Part shown: positions 1 through 11,892 of the stretch, piece after piece
How positions within the stretch are numbered: the first letter of the stretch is position 1
Layout: each line of letters begins with the position of its first letter
NCBI RefSeq assembly: GCF_021391535.1
Contig: NZ_CP090066.1
Location: 2,183,501-2,247,500, forward strand
DNA from: Aurantimonas sp. HBX-1
Lineage (GTDB): Bacteria; Pseudomonadota; Alphaproteobacteria; Rhizobiales; Rhizobiaceae
Length of the DNA stretch: 64,000 nucleotides
Reading direction: 5' to 3'
Notes under the pieces: generated by a model
What the model was told of the DNA's origin: nothing
The model's database searches: none
What the model saw: only the letters and a program-made list of their open reading frames with translations
Made by a program: the position numbers and the translations under genes

Positions 1-959
<959 letters not shown>

Positions 960-970
960 GGCGGCGCTCC

Positions 971-1984
971 TCATTCGGCGGGTTGGATGGAGGCTTCGGC
1001 GTCGTCCTGCCGGCCTTCGCGCCTGGCGCGGTATTCCGTGTAGGCGGCGATCAGCATGTCCGCGTCGCGGTACTGCGGGACCCAGCCGAGCTGGCGCTCG
1101 CCCTTCGACACGTCGAGCACGCACATCTCGTCGGCGATCAGGTACTGCTCCGGGTCCATCAGCGGCATGTTGAGCCGGTCGAGCAGGTCGAGCGTGCGCT
1201 TGACCGCCCAGCCGGGCGTCGGGACGAGCAGCGACTTCGAGCCGGCATGCTTGATCAGGTCGCCCAAGAGCTTCCGGACCGGCGGCGGGTTCAGCGAGCC
1301 GAGATTGTAGGCCTCGTTCGGAACGCCGGCCTTCCAGGCGAGCCGTGCCGCCTCGGCGCAGTCGAAGACCGAGATGAACTGGTAGGGGTTCCGTCCCGAA
1401 CCGATCATCGGCACCGGCAGGTTGCGGTCGACCAGCTTGAACAGCTTTTCGAGGATGCCGAGCCGGCCCGGTCCGATGATCAGGCGCGGCCGGAACAGCG
1501 AAATGTTCATGCCGCGCTCGCGCCATTCGGCGGCGAGGTGCTCGGTGTCGAGCTTCGACTGGCCGTATTCACCGAGCGGCGAGACCGGGTGCTCCTCGGT
1601 CATCGGATAGATGACAGTGTGGCCGTAGATCATGTCGGTGGTGAAGTGGACGAGGTCCTTCGCCCCCGCCGCATCCATCGCCTCGATGATGTGCTTGGTG
1701 CCGTGATAGTTCACCGGATAGAAGAAATCGTGCCGCTTGGCCCGCACCTGGATCGGCGAGAGCATCTTCGCCGAGAGGTTGTAGACCATGTCGCCCGGCT
1801 CGATTGGCACGGCGCGCACTGCCGCCGGAACGGTCACGTCGGCTTCGATGAAGCGCGAACGGCGGTAGTGCGGCAGGTCGCTGCGGTGGATGTCGGCGAC
1901 GACCACTTCCTCGCCGTCGGCGATCAGCTTCTGGGCGAGGTGGCGGCCGACGAATCCGTCGCCGCCGAACAGGATATGCTTCAT
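971..1984 (-). CDS. Extended SDR (NAD-dependent epimerase/reductase) in polyprenyl-sugar cluster
   Basis: A 337-residue Rossmann protein. The N-terminal FGGDGFVGRHL is the NAD-binding glycine motif, and the catalytic Tyr and Lys lie in YGQSK, with DMIYG upstream carrying the usual Thr/Ser position. I start it at ATG 1984 because this overlaps the stop of the preceding membrane-protein gene as ATGA, a classic coupling junction; the reading frame stays open for 94 codons further upstream but that part is arginine-rich and unlike coding sequence. In the mycobacterial arabinose route the second redox step is done by DprE2, a classical short SDR. This protein is an extended SDR and could fill that role or perform a different epimerisation or reduction. 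The family assignment is firm and the exact reaction is inferred only from neighbours. Confidence 0.85.
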   Translation of the reverse strand: MKHILFGGDGFVGRHLAQKLIADGEEVVVADIHRSDLPHYRRSRFIEADVTVPAAVRAVPIEPGDMVYNLSAKMLSPIQVRAKRHDFFYPVNYHGTKHIIEAMDAAGAKDLVHFTTDMIYGHTVIYPMTEEHPVSPLGEYGQSKLDTEHLAAEWRERGMNISLFRPRLIIGPGRLGILEKLFKLVDRNLPVPMIGSGRNPYQFISVFDCAEAARLAWKAGVPNEAYNLGSLNPPPVRKLLGDLIKHAGSKSLLVPTPGWAVKRTLDLLDRLNMPLMDPEQYLIADEMCVLDVSKGERQLGWVPQYRDADMLIAAYTEYRARREGRQDDAEASIQPAE

Positions 1985-2445
1985 CGGGACACCTCGGAGG
2001 AATCGGCAGGAAGCGCGGCGACCTCGTCCTCGCCATGGATGGGCGAGCCGCCCTGGGCGATGAACACGGTGCCGACGCAGATCAGCGCGATGCCGGCGAC
2101 GCGCATGGCGTTGAGGTCCTCGCGGAAGACGAAATAGGCGAACACCGCCACCGCTACGTAGGCCAGCGAAAGAAACGGATAGGCGTAGGACAGCTCGACC
2201 TTCGACAGCACGTAGAGATGCGAGGCCATCGAGACGACGAACACGCACAGGCCGAAGAACACCCACGGGCTGAAGACGATCTGCAGGATCTTGAACAGCG
2301 GGTTGACGCCGGCAAACGACAGCGGACCGAGCTGCATCATGCCGTATTTCAGCATCAGCTGCGCCGCCGCATTGGTCAGCACCGTGAAGAGAATGAACGG
2401 GAGGAACTTCATCATCGTGAAAACCTGGTTGAGGCGGGTCGTCAT
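1981..2445 (-). CDS. Small multidrug-resistance/DMT-type membrane protein, possible lipid-sugar flippase
   Basis: A 154-residue protein with four hydrophobic segments, the size of one EamA/SMR unit. Near the N-terminus NAAAQLMLKYGM and in the middle VELSYAYPFLSL resemble the conserved helix 1 and helix 3 features of ArnE/ArnF-like and SMR proteins. Such proteins can flip undecaprenyl-phosphate-linked sugars across the inner membrane, which would suit its place between a lipid-sugar oxidase and a reductase. The start at 2445 is the longest; an internal ATG pair at 2415/2412 gives a protein beginning MMKFLPF and is an equally good choice. The stop overlaps the next start (ATGA). The transported compound is inferred, not visible. 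Confidence 0.75.
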   Translation of the reverse strand: MTTRLNQVFTMMKFLPFILFTVLTNAAAQLMLKYGMMQLGPLSFAGVNPLFKILQIVFSPWVFFGLCVFVVSMASHLYVLSKVELSYAYPFLSLAYVAVAVFAYFVFREDLNAMRVAGIALICVGTVFIAQGGSPIHGEDEVAALPADSSEVSR

Positions 2446-2494
2446 CCGGCTCGCCGCGACGGGGCGAAATTACCGCCTCGACCCTTTGAGAGCG

Positions 2495-3910
2495 TTAATA
2501 GGGCCGAATACTTGCCGCACCGGACGACCCTACGTAATGACAGGGTAAAATTTGGCTTTGTTTCTCGGCTTGAACTTTAACGTCCGCGCTTGCGGACGGC
2601 GCCAGCTGCAGCGCTGTCCGCCGCCAGAAGTCGGAACAGAAGGCCGGGTCGCGCAGTGCCTCGAGTTCGCCCCAGTGCGGGAACCCGGCCGCGAATGTCG
2701 CCGGCGACATCCGCGCATCCTTGTAGGGATTGACCGCCCCGCCCGCGGCGACGGTGATGGCGTCGAGCTCGGCGAGGAGCTTCAAAGTGGCCTCGCCGCG
2801 ATGCGGGAAATCGAGGGTCAGCGTGTAGCCCTCGCGGGGAAAGCTGGTGAGGCCCGGGCTCGCCACCGCGCCGAACCGCTTGAGGACCGTCAGGAAGGAC
2901 CCCTGCCCGGCCCGCTGCGCGCGCAGGATCAGTTCCCGGACCGTCTCCGGCCCGGCTTCCAGCGGCACGACGCTCTGGTGCTGGTGCAGGCCGCGCGGGC
3001 CATAAAGGCGGTTCCAGCCACCGATCCGGTCGAGCGGATAGAAGAAGCTGTCGAAGCGGACGATGCGCTGCCGGGAGCCTTTCGGGGAGCGCCGGAAATA
3101 GGCCTCGTTGAAAGCCGAAAGGCCGAGCCCCCGCAGCGGGCTGACGGGCGGCGTGAAGGGAATGGTCGCGAGCGGGCGCGCCGCGACGCCGGAGCGGTCG
3201 CCCTCGGCGGCATGGTCGCCGGCGATCAGGTGGCCCCGGCCGAGAGACCGCCCGCCGACGAGGGAGTCGATCCAGGCGACGGCATATTCGTGCCGGAGGT
3301 CCGCGGCCTCGGCGAGCTCGAAATACGCATCGAGGCAGTCGAAGCGCGTGGTCGTCTCGTCGATCGACAGGGACGGCACCTTGAGCAGGCGGATCGTCGC
3401 CTCCCGGATGAGCCCGGTCAGGCCCATGCCGGATATCGTCGCCGCGAAGAGCTGGGGCTCCGCCTGCCGGCTGCAGGTGAGGAGGCCCTGGTCGGAGCGC
3501 TCCAGTTCGATGCTCTCGACCCAGTTGCCGAAGCTGCCGCGCCGATGATGGTTCTTGCCGTGGATATCGTTGGCGATGGCCCCGCCCAACGTTACGAACT
3601 GGGTGCCGGGGGTGACCGGCAGGAACCATCCGGACGGGGCGACATGGCGGGTGATCGCCGAGAGCAGGATGCCGGCGTCCGCCGTCAGCGTGCCGGCGAC
3701 GGGATCGAAGTCGTGGATCCGGGACAGGGCCCGGCTGTCGATGAGCGTCCCCGCATCGTTGTGGCAGGAATCGCCGTAGGAGCGGCCGTTGCCGTAGGGG
3801 AGCAGGCTGCCGTCGGCGCTGTGCGACAGCGCACCGACCGCGGCGACGGGGACCGCGTTGCGGCGGGTGGGCCGGAGCCGGCCCCAGCTCGGATAGGTCG
3901 CTTCAGACAT
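2495..3910 (-). CDS. DprE1-like FAD-dependent oxidase (decaprenylphosphoryl-ribose 2'-oxidase family)
   Basis: A 471-residue FAD_binding_4 (VAO-type) flavoprotein. YGNGRSYGD near residue 40 and NDIHGKNHH near residue 115 match the flavin-binding segments of DprE1, the mycobacterial enzyme that oxidises C2' of polyprenyl-phospho-ribose. Two lysines placed like DprE1 active-site lysines are present, in VLKRFG (Lys344) and in NPYKDARM. The position of the benzothiazinone-target cysteine (GWNICVDFP in the mycobacterial enzyme, from memory) is Thr365 here (GYTLTLDFP). The ATG at 3910 overlaps the stop of the prenyltransferase gene by 8 bp. The last 30 or so codons fall in A+T-richer DNA and look unlike the family, so the natural end may lie earlier. 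The family is confident; the substrate is inferred. Confidence 0.85.
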   Translation of the reverse strand: MSEATYPSWGRLRPTRRNAVPVAAVGALSHSADGSLLPYGNGRSYGDSCHNDAGTLIDSRALSRIHDFDPVAGTLTADAGILLSAITRHVAPSGWFLPVTPGTQFVTLGGAIANDIHGKNHHRRGSFGNWVESIELERSDQGLLTCSRQAEPQLFAATISGMGLTGLIREATIRLLKVPSLSIDETTTRFDCLDAYFELAEAADLRHEYAVAWIDSLVGGRSLGRGHLIAGDHAAEGDRSGVAARPLATIPFTPPVSPLRGLGLSAFNEAYFRRSPKGSRQRIVRFDSFFYPLDRIGGWNRLYGPRGLHQHQSVVPLEAGPETVRELILRAQRAGQGSFLTVLKRFGAVASPGLTSFPREGYTLTLDFPHRGEATLKLLAELDAITVAAGGAVNPYKDARMSPATFAAGFPHWGELEALRDPAFCSDFWRRTALQLAPSASADVKVQAEKQSQILPCHYVGSSGAASIRPY

Positions 3911-5339
3911 AGGCGCCGAGCAGGAACAGGGTGGCGCCGAGGCCGATCATCATCTGGCTGCGCCAGTCCTGCATGATGAACACCACCGGGTCCTCGTGCA
4001 TCTCGTTGCGCCGGGCGAGGATCCAGATCCGCACGATGATGTAGAGGACCAGCGGGCAGAGCGGCCAGACGAGATAGGGCACGGCGAAATGCTCGCGGAT
4101 CGCGGGGCTGTCGATGTAGAGCGCAAGCACGAGGACCGCGGCGAAGCCGGATGCCATGCCGGCCTGCGACAGCGTCTCGAGGTCCGCATCGACATAGCCG
4201 CGCCCGGTCTTCGAGCGATGTGCGCCGACCCCGAAATCCTGCAGCTCGGTGAAGCGCTTCACCAGCGCCAGCGACAGGAAGAAGAAGATGGCGAAGGCCA
4301 GCAGCCAGAACGACGAGGCGGCGCCCGCGGCCTCCGAGCCGGCGATGATCCGCGTCGTGTAGAGCCCCGCCAGCGTCAGGACGTCGATCAGCAGCATGCG
4401 CTTGAGGAAGAACGAGTACGCCGTCGTGGTGAGCATGTAGGCCGCCAGCACGACGGCGAACTCGATCGGCAGGACCGTCGCGATGCCGACCGATAGCGCC
4501 AGCAGGCCGAGCGCCAGCTTGAGCGCCGTCGGGATGGCCAGGGCGCCGCTCGCCAGCGGCCGGCCACGCTTGGTCTTGTGGCGGCGGTCGGCGGTCAGGT
4601 CGAGCAGGTCGTTGAAGATGTAGACGGCGGAAGCGGCGGCTGAGAAGCTGACGAAGGCCAGGAGCCCGGCGAGCAGCATCTCGAGGTTGAAGAACTCGTG
4701 GGTCAGCGCGATCGGCACGAAGATCAGGACGTTCTTCAGCCATTGATGCGGCCGCATCGCCCTGATCGCCGCCCTCCCGGCGCCGGCATCGGCATCAATC
4801 CGCGCCGAGCCGGTCCGCGCCTGCCAGCGATGCGCCGTCTTGTCGGGCGCCACGACCGTCGCCGTCGCGGCCTTCTCGAGAAGGCAGATGTCCTCGTGGG
4901 AATTGCCGACATAGTCGAATTCCTGATCGCCGTGCTCGGCGAGGATCCGGTCGAGCTTGCGCTGCGACGTCAGATTGACCGCGTCCGAGGACGCCATCAC
5001 CGCATCGAACAGGCCGAGATGCTCGGCGACGGCGTGCGCCAGCCTCTCGTTCGCGCCGGTGGCAAGGATGATCGTGCGGCCCTCGGCCTTCTCGCGGCGG
5101 AGCAGTTCGATGACTTCGGGCCGGTAGGGCAGCAGCGCGGCGTCGAACTCGCACCCGTCCGCAAGTTCCGCCTTCAGCCGGGCCTTGCCCGCGGACAGCC
5201 AGCCCGGGACCCGCCAGAGCACGGCCGGGTTCTGGCGCGCCACGAGGAACAGCGTCTCCCACAAGAGGTCGCTGCGGATCAGCGTGCCGTCGAGGTCGAC
5301 GAAAATCGGTCGGTCGGTCTGCGGCGCCCTGGCGTCCAC
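3903..5339 (-). CDS. HAD phosphatase-UbiA prenyltransferase fusion (phosphoribosyl-polyprenyl-phosphate synthase-like)
   Basis: A 478-residue fusion. Residues 10-180 form a HAD phosphatase: DLDGTL (nucleophile Asp15), ILATGA, a Lys in SQRKLDRI, and YVGNSHEDICLLEKA. Residues from about 195 form a multi-span UbiA prenyltransferase with NDLLDLTADRRH and a second acidic region LKRMLLIDVL. UbiA members of this type join PRPP to polyprenyl phosphate, after which a phosphatase removes the 5'-phosphate, so both activities in one chain make chemical sense. I chose GTG 5339 because AGGAGG stands 6 bp before it; an in-frame ATG at 5384 would add 15 residues without a comparable ribosome site. It heads the minus-strand cluster, and its stop overlaps the oxidase start. 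Domain calls are secure; the PRPP substrate is by family analogy. Confidence 0.85.
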   Translation of the reverse strand: MDARAPQTDRPIFVDLDGTLIRSDLLWETLFLVARQNPAVLWRVPGWLSAGKARLKAELADGCEFDAALLPYRPEVIELLRREKAEGRTIILATGANERLAHAVAEHLGLFDAVMASSDAVNLTSQRKLDRILAEHGDQEFDYVGNSHEDICLLEKAATATVVAPDKTAHRWQARTGSARIDADAGAGRAAIRAMRPHQWLKNVLIFVPIALTHEFFNLEMLLAGLLAFVSFSAAASAVYIFNDLLDLTADRRHKTKRGRPLASGALAIPTALKLALGLLALSVGIATVLPIEFAVVLAAYMLTTTAYSFFLKRMLLIDVLTLAGLYTTRIIAGSEAAGAASSFWLLAFAIFFFLSLALVKRFTELQDFGVGAHRSKTGRGYVDADLETLSQAGMASGFAAVLVLALYIDSPAIREHFAVPYLVWPLCPLVLYIIVRIWILARRNEMHEDPVVFIMQDWRSQMMIGLGATLFLLGAYV

Positions 5340-5723
5340 GGCATGCCTCCTGTCGCACCCTGCATCGGATCGCGTGAAGTCCATCCCCCGTTGTGAACCG
5401 AAGCGGGTTTCGACCGGGTGAATTCTGCCCGTCCCGGCGGTGGCTCCGGAAGGTGAAGCTGCAAAGGGAGTCAACAAATCGCCAATTCGGAGAGCCGCTT
5501 TTGATGGAAAGGCGGCAGCGCGGCGGGGCGCCGGCGGACGGCCGTCCGGGCCGCGGCAGCGGCCATTACGCCCAAGTCGCGGATTTCGCCAATTCCGCCC
5601 TTCCGGATCGGCTCGCTCTTCCCTATAAGGCGGCCTCAGCCTCTCAGGAACGACCTGCCGCCGGCCGCGCTTTGCGCGGGATCCGGGTTTTCGGCACGCA
5701 ACAACAGCGGATTTAGCCCTCCC
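5340..5723. other. Divergent intergenic region between the polyprenyl-sugar cluster and carB
   Basis: No convincing gene lies in these 384 bp; the open frames are short and arginine-rich. On the minus side it holds the AGGAGG ribosome site of the HAD-UbiA gene. On the plus side it holds a candidate carB promoter at 5600-5628. A carA gene is not adjacent, so the two carbamoyl phosphate synthase subunits are encoded apart here. Confidence 0.6.
5600..5628 (+). promoter_or_regulatory. Candidate carB promoter
   Basis: CTATAA at 5623-5628 fits the alphaproteobacterial -10 consensus (CTATAT) well. The hexamer 17 bp upstream, CTTCCG at 5600-5605, matches CTTGAC only at its first three bases. The start of carB lies about 95 bp downstream, leaving room for a leader. 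This is a visual match only. Confidence 0.35.
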
Positions 5724-9155
<3,432 letters not shown>

Positions 9156-9322
9156 TTGAAACCACGCCGCTCGGACGGGCGAATCGGACGTCTTCGTAGT
9201 CCGCTGTCACGCTGGTTCCGCACGGATCGTCCCGTTCGGGACCGGTTTGTTATTGTGCTCCGGCCATGCCGGCAATGAACGATGAGACGACCGGTCCGCC
9301 GGTCGTCGGAAAGGTGGAGGCG

Positions 9323-9796
9323 ATGGATAAGGTCCCGATGACCAGTGCCGGCTTCGAGTCGCTCAAGGAAGAGCTTCGTCGGCGTCAGCAGGAGGAGCGC
9401 CCGCGGATCATCGCGGCGATCTCCGAGGCGCGCGCTCACGGCGATCTTTCGGAGAACGCCGAGTATCACGCCGCCAAGGAATCGCAGAGCCTGAACGAAG
9501 GCCGCATCTCCGAGCTGGAGGACCTGACGGCCCGCGCCGAGGTCATCGACGTCGCCAAGATGTCGGGCGACCGGGTCAAGTTCGGCGCGATCGTCAAGCT
9601 GGTCGACGAGGACACCGAGGAAGAGAAGACCTATCAGATCGTCGGCGACCAGGAAGCGGACGTGAAGAACGGCCGCATCTCCATCTCGTCCCCGATCGCG
9701 CGGGCGCTGATCGGCAAGGGCGAAGGCGACACGGTCGAGGTGACGGCACCGGGCGGTGCGCGTTCCTACGAGATCCTCGAACTGCGCTGGGGCTGA
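9323..9796 (+). CDS. greA: Transcription elongation factor GreA
   Basis: A 157-residue GreA that rescues backtracked RNA polymerase by stimulating transcript cleavage. The N-terminal coiled coil carries the acidic tip motif DLSENAEYHAAKE, whose Asp and Glu coordinate the catalytic magnesium, and the C-terminal FKBP-like domain ends in EILELRW. I start at ATG 9323 (MDKVPMTSAGFESL), which gives the standard family length; the frame stays open to 9266 but the extra residues do not look like GreA. AAGG and GGAGG lie just upstream. It follows carB by 167 bp and precedes lpsB, a familiar order in rhizobia. Confidence 0.96.
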   Translation: MDKVPMTSAGFESLKEELRRRQQEERPRIIAAISEARAHGDLSENAEYHAAKESQSLNEGRISELEDLTARAEVIDVAKMSGDRVKFGAIVKLVDEDTEEEKTYQIVGDQEADVKNGRISISSPIARALIGKGEGDTVEVTAPGGARSYEILELRWG

Positions 9797-9808
9797 ACGC
9801 CACCCATC

Positions 9809-9839
9809 CTGCGACCTCGCTCAGCCGGCGAGGTCGCAG
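9809..9839 (+). terminator. Perfect 12-bp hairpin after greA
   Basis: CTGCGACCTCGC and its exact complement flank a 7-base loop, 13 bp after the greA stop. No T-run follows, so it is either a weak or factor-assisted terminator, or a 3' end-stabilising stem between greA and lpsB. Confidence 0.5.
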
Positions 9840-10001
9840 GCAGCGGAGCCGCCCGACTCGCCGGTTCCCCTCGGGACACTGCCGACCTCTGATGGCCAGG
9901 CGCGCGGAAGGGCAGCGCGGCATGGCCAGTGGCAGCCATCGAAGTTGCCGGCGCGATCCCGGATGACCATTCCCCCACCCAACGCCGCGCAAGAGCCCGC
10001 C

Positions 10002-11060
10002 ATGACCATCCGCGACGTCGAGGTCATCGCGCCGAACTTCAAGCGCCGCCTGTCCGGCGTGACCTCGACGATCATCCAGCTTCTGCCACTGCAGGCCCGC
10101 GATATCGGCATCGCGACGATGGGCCCGGACGTGCTGCCGGCCGCGGTGCCGCGGCTCGGCTACGGTGGCCTGCTCAGCCTGTGGCAGCGGCCGAAACGGC
10201 ATCGCCGCCGGATCTGGCACGCCCGACGCAATACCGAGATGCTCACCGGCCTGGTGCTCCGCGACCTCCTGCGGATGAAACTGCGGCTGGTCTTCACCTC
10301 CGCGGCGCAGCGCCGCCATACCGCGTATACTCGGTTCCTGATCCGGCGGATGGACGCGGTCATCGCCACCAGCGGCCGCAGCGCGGCCTATCTCGACGTG
10401 CCCGCCACGGTCATCCTCCACGGCATCGATCTCGACCGGTTCGGCCCCGACGGCGCGCTGCCGTCCGGGCCCGGGGCGGACGGACTGGAGGGCCGCCGTG
10501 TTATCGGCTGCTCCGGCCGTATCCGGCATCAGAAGGGGACGGATCTCTTCGTAGCCGCGATGATCGCGCTGCTGCCGTCGCGGCCGGAATGGACGGCCGT
10601 GATAACCGGCCGCACGACGGCCGAGCACGCCGGCTTCGAGGCGGGGCTGCGCGCGGCGATCGAGACGGCGGGCCTGTCGGAGCGTATCCGGTTTCTCGGC
10701 GAGGTCGAGGACGTCGTCCCCTGGTTCCGCCGCTTCGATCTCTACGTGGCGCCGCCCCGCAACGAAGGCTTCGGCCTGACGCCGCTGGAGGCGATGGCGA
10801 GCGGCACCCCGGTGGTGGCAAGCGATGCCGGCGCCTTCGCCGAGATGATCGTGGAGGGCGTCACCGGCCGGGTCGTCCCGGTCGGCGATGCCGAGGCACT
10901 TGCTGCGGCAATCGCCCCCTATCTCGACGACGATGCGCTTCGCCGGCGCGCCGGTGAGGCTGCGCTTGCTCATGTCAGGACGGCATTTCCGCTAGCGCGC
11001 GAGGCCTCGCAGATCGCCGGCGTCTACCGCTCGGTATGGGCGCTGGACGACCGCGGCTGA
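10002..11060 (+). CDS. lpsB: LPS core glycosyltransferase LpsB (GT4 family)
   Basis: A 352-residue GT-B glycosyltransferase. The N-terminal part (IEVIAPNFKRRLSGV-like start, VWHARRN-like and FTSAAQRRHTAYT segments) matches rhizobial LpsB, the mannosyltransferase that acts early on the LPS core and is needed for symbiosis or virulence in several genera. The C-terminal donor-binding domain has RNEGFGLTPLEAMASGTPVV, where the two Glu of the E-x7-E motif sit. I choose ATG 10002 because it gives the LpsB N-terminus MTIRDVEVIAPN and the usual length near 351; ATG 9963 would add 13 residues. The 3' end overlaps the convergent family 25 glycosyltransferase gene by 37 bp. It probably acts at the cytoplasmic face of the inner membrane on nascent core. 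Confidence 0.92.
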   Translation: MTIRDVEVIAPNFKRRLSGVTSTIIQLLPLQARDIGIATMGPDVLPAAVPRLGYGGLLSLWQRPKRHRRRIWHARRNTEMLTGLVLRDLLRMKLRLVFTSAAQRRHTAYTRFLIRRMDAVIATSGRSAAYLDVPATVILHGIDLDRFGPDGALPSGPGADGLEGRRVIGCSGRIRHQKGTDLFVAAMIALLPSRPEWTAVITGRTTAEHAGFEAGLRAAIETAGLSERIRFLGEVEDVVPWFRRFDLYVAPPRNEGFGLTPLEAMASGTPVVASDAGAFAEMIVEGVTGRVVPVGDAEALAAAIAPYLDDDALRRRAGEAALAHVRTAFPLAREASQIAGVYRSVWALDDRG

Positions 11061-11875
11061 GGCTCCGGTACGGCGGCCGTCGCCTGGCGGAACTCGTCGA
11101 AGTCGATCAGCGGGCGCCGCAGCACCATCGGCCCCAGCCGGCCGAGCTGATAGCGGATGAGGCTAAGCTGCCCGGCGACGCGCCTTGCCCGATACATCAT
11201 CGTGCCGGGGCGCAACGACAGCCGCTGCCGCGGCTGGTGGATCTGCGTGACGGTGCGGATGCCGGGATCGATCCCCTCTTCCGCCAGAATATGCGCCTGG
11301 ATCGCCAGCGCCGGCTCGGCCTGCGCGATCCGCAACCGGCCGTGGCGGTACATGAAAGCGTCCGCCGGGGCAGCATCGGTGCCGAGGGCGTCGAGAAGTT
11401 TCCGCGCTCCCGCAGGGCTCAGATAGTAGGCTCCCGCCCCCGCCTTGTCTCGCGCCACGGCCGAGATGCGTGGCAGTGTCTCCCCGTCGGCGGGCGACCG
11501 CCGGAAATACTTCCGCCGCCCGAACCATTCGAGGTTCACGAGGTCCCATTCGACCGGTGGCGAACGCAGGAAATCGCCGAACCGCGGAGACAGGACGGCA
11601 TCGTCCTCGAGGATCACGACGCCGGCGCTGCTTTCCGCCGCGCGCCTCCACAGCTGCGCGTGAGACAGGAGCACAGCAAGTTCGATCCGGGTGATCGGGC
11701 GCTCCCACTGCCGGGACATGACGGCGAAATCGGCGTCATCGACGTCCTTGGCCTCAGTCGCCCGCACCCGAACGAGTGTCACCCCAAGCCGCGGTGCCTG
11801 CCGCTCCATGAAGTTGCGCCGTTCGAGCGCGCGGTCGAGATTGATGAAGAAGACGGGAAGAACCGTTTCGGCCAT
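11024..11875 (-). CDS. Family 25 glycosyltransferase (LPS/oligosaccharide type)
   Basis: A 283-residue protein with the GT25 layout: an N-terminal FFINLDRALERR, a central GVVILEDDAV carrying the acidic metal-binding motif (about residue 90), and DLVNLEWFG further on. GT25 enzymes transfer galactose or glucose to LPS or capsular oligosaccharides. I start at ATG 11875 (MAETVLPVFFINLD); the longer frame adds 35 residues of low-quality sequence. It lies 17 bp after trkH on the same strand and converges on lpsB with a 37-bp overlap, so transcription of the two may interfere. A link with lipopolysaccharide assembly is likely from the neighbour, but the sugar is unknown. Confidence 0.85.
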   Translation of the reverse strand: MAETVLPVFFINLDRALERRNFMERQAPRLGVTLVRVRATEAKDVDDADFAVMSRQWERPITRIELAVLLSHAQLWRRAAESSAGVVILEDDAVLSPRFGDFLRSPPVEWDLVNLEWFGRRKYFRRSPADGETLPRISAVARDKAGAGAYYLSPAGARKLLDALGTDAAPADAFMYRHGRLRIAQAEPALAIQAHILAEEGIDPGIRTVTQIHQPRQRLSLRPGTMMYRARRVAGQLSLIRYQLGRLGPMVLRRPLIDFDEFRQATAAVPEPQPRSSSAHTER

Positions 11876-11892
11876 TCCGGAACACTCGCGTC

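Noticed and set aside
5340..5723. Short open frames in the region before carB, up to 107 codons
   Set aside because: They lack ribosome sites and conserved features, and the region is better explained as a divergent promoter.
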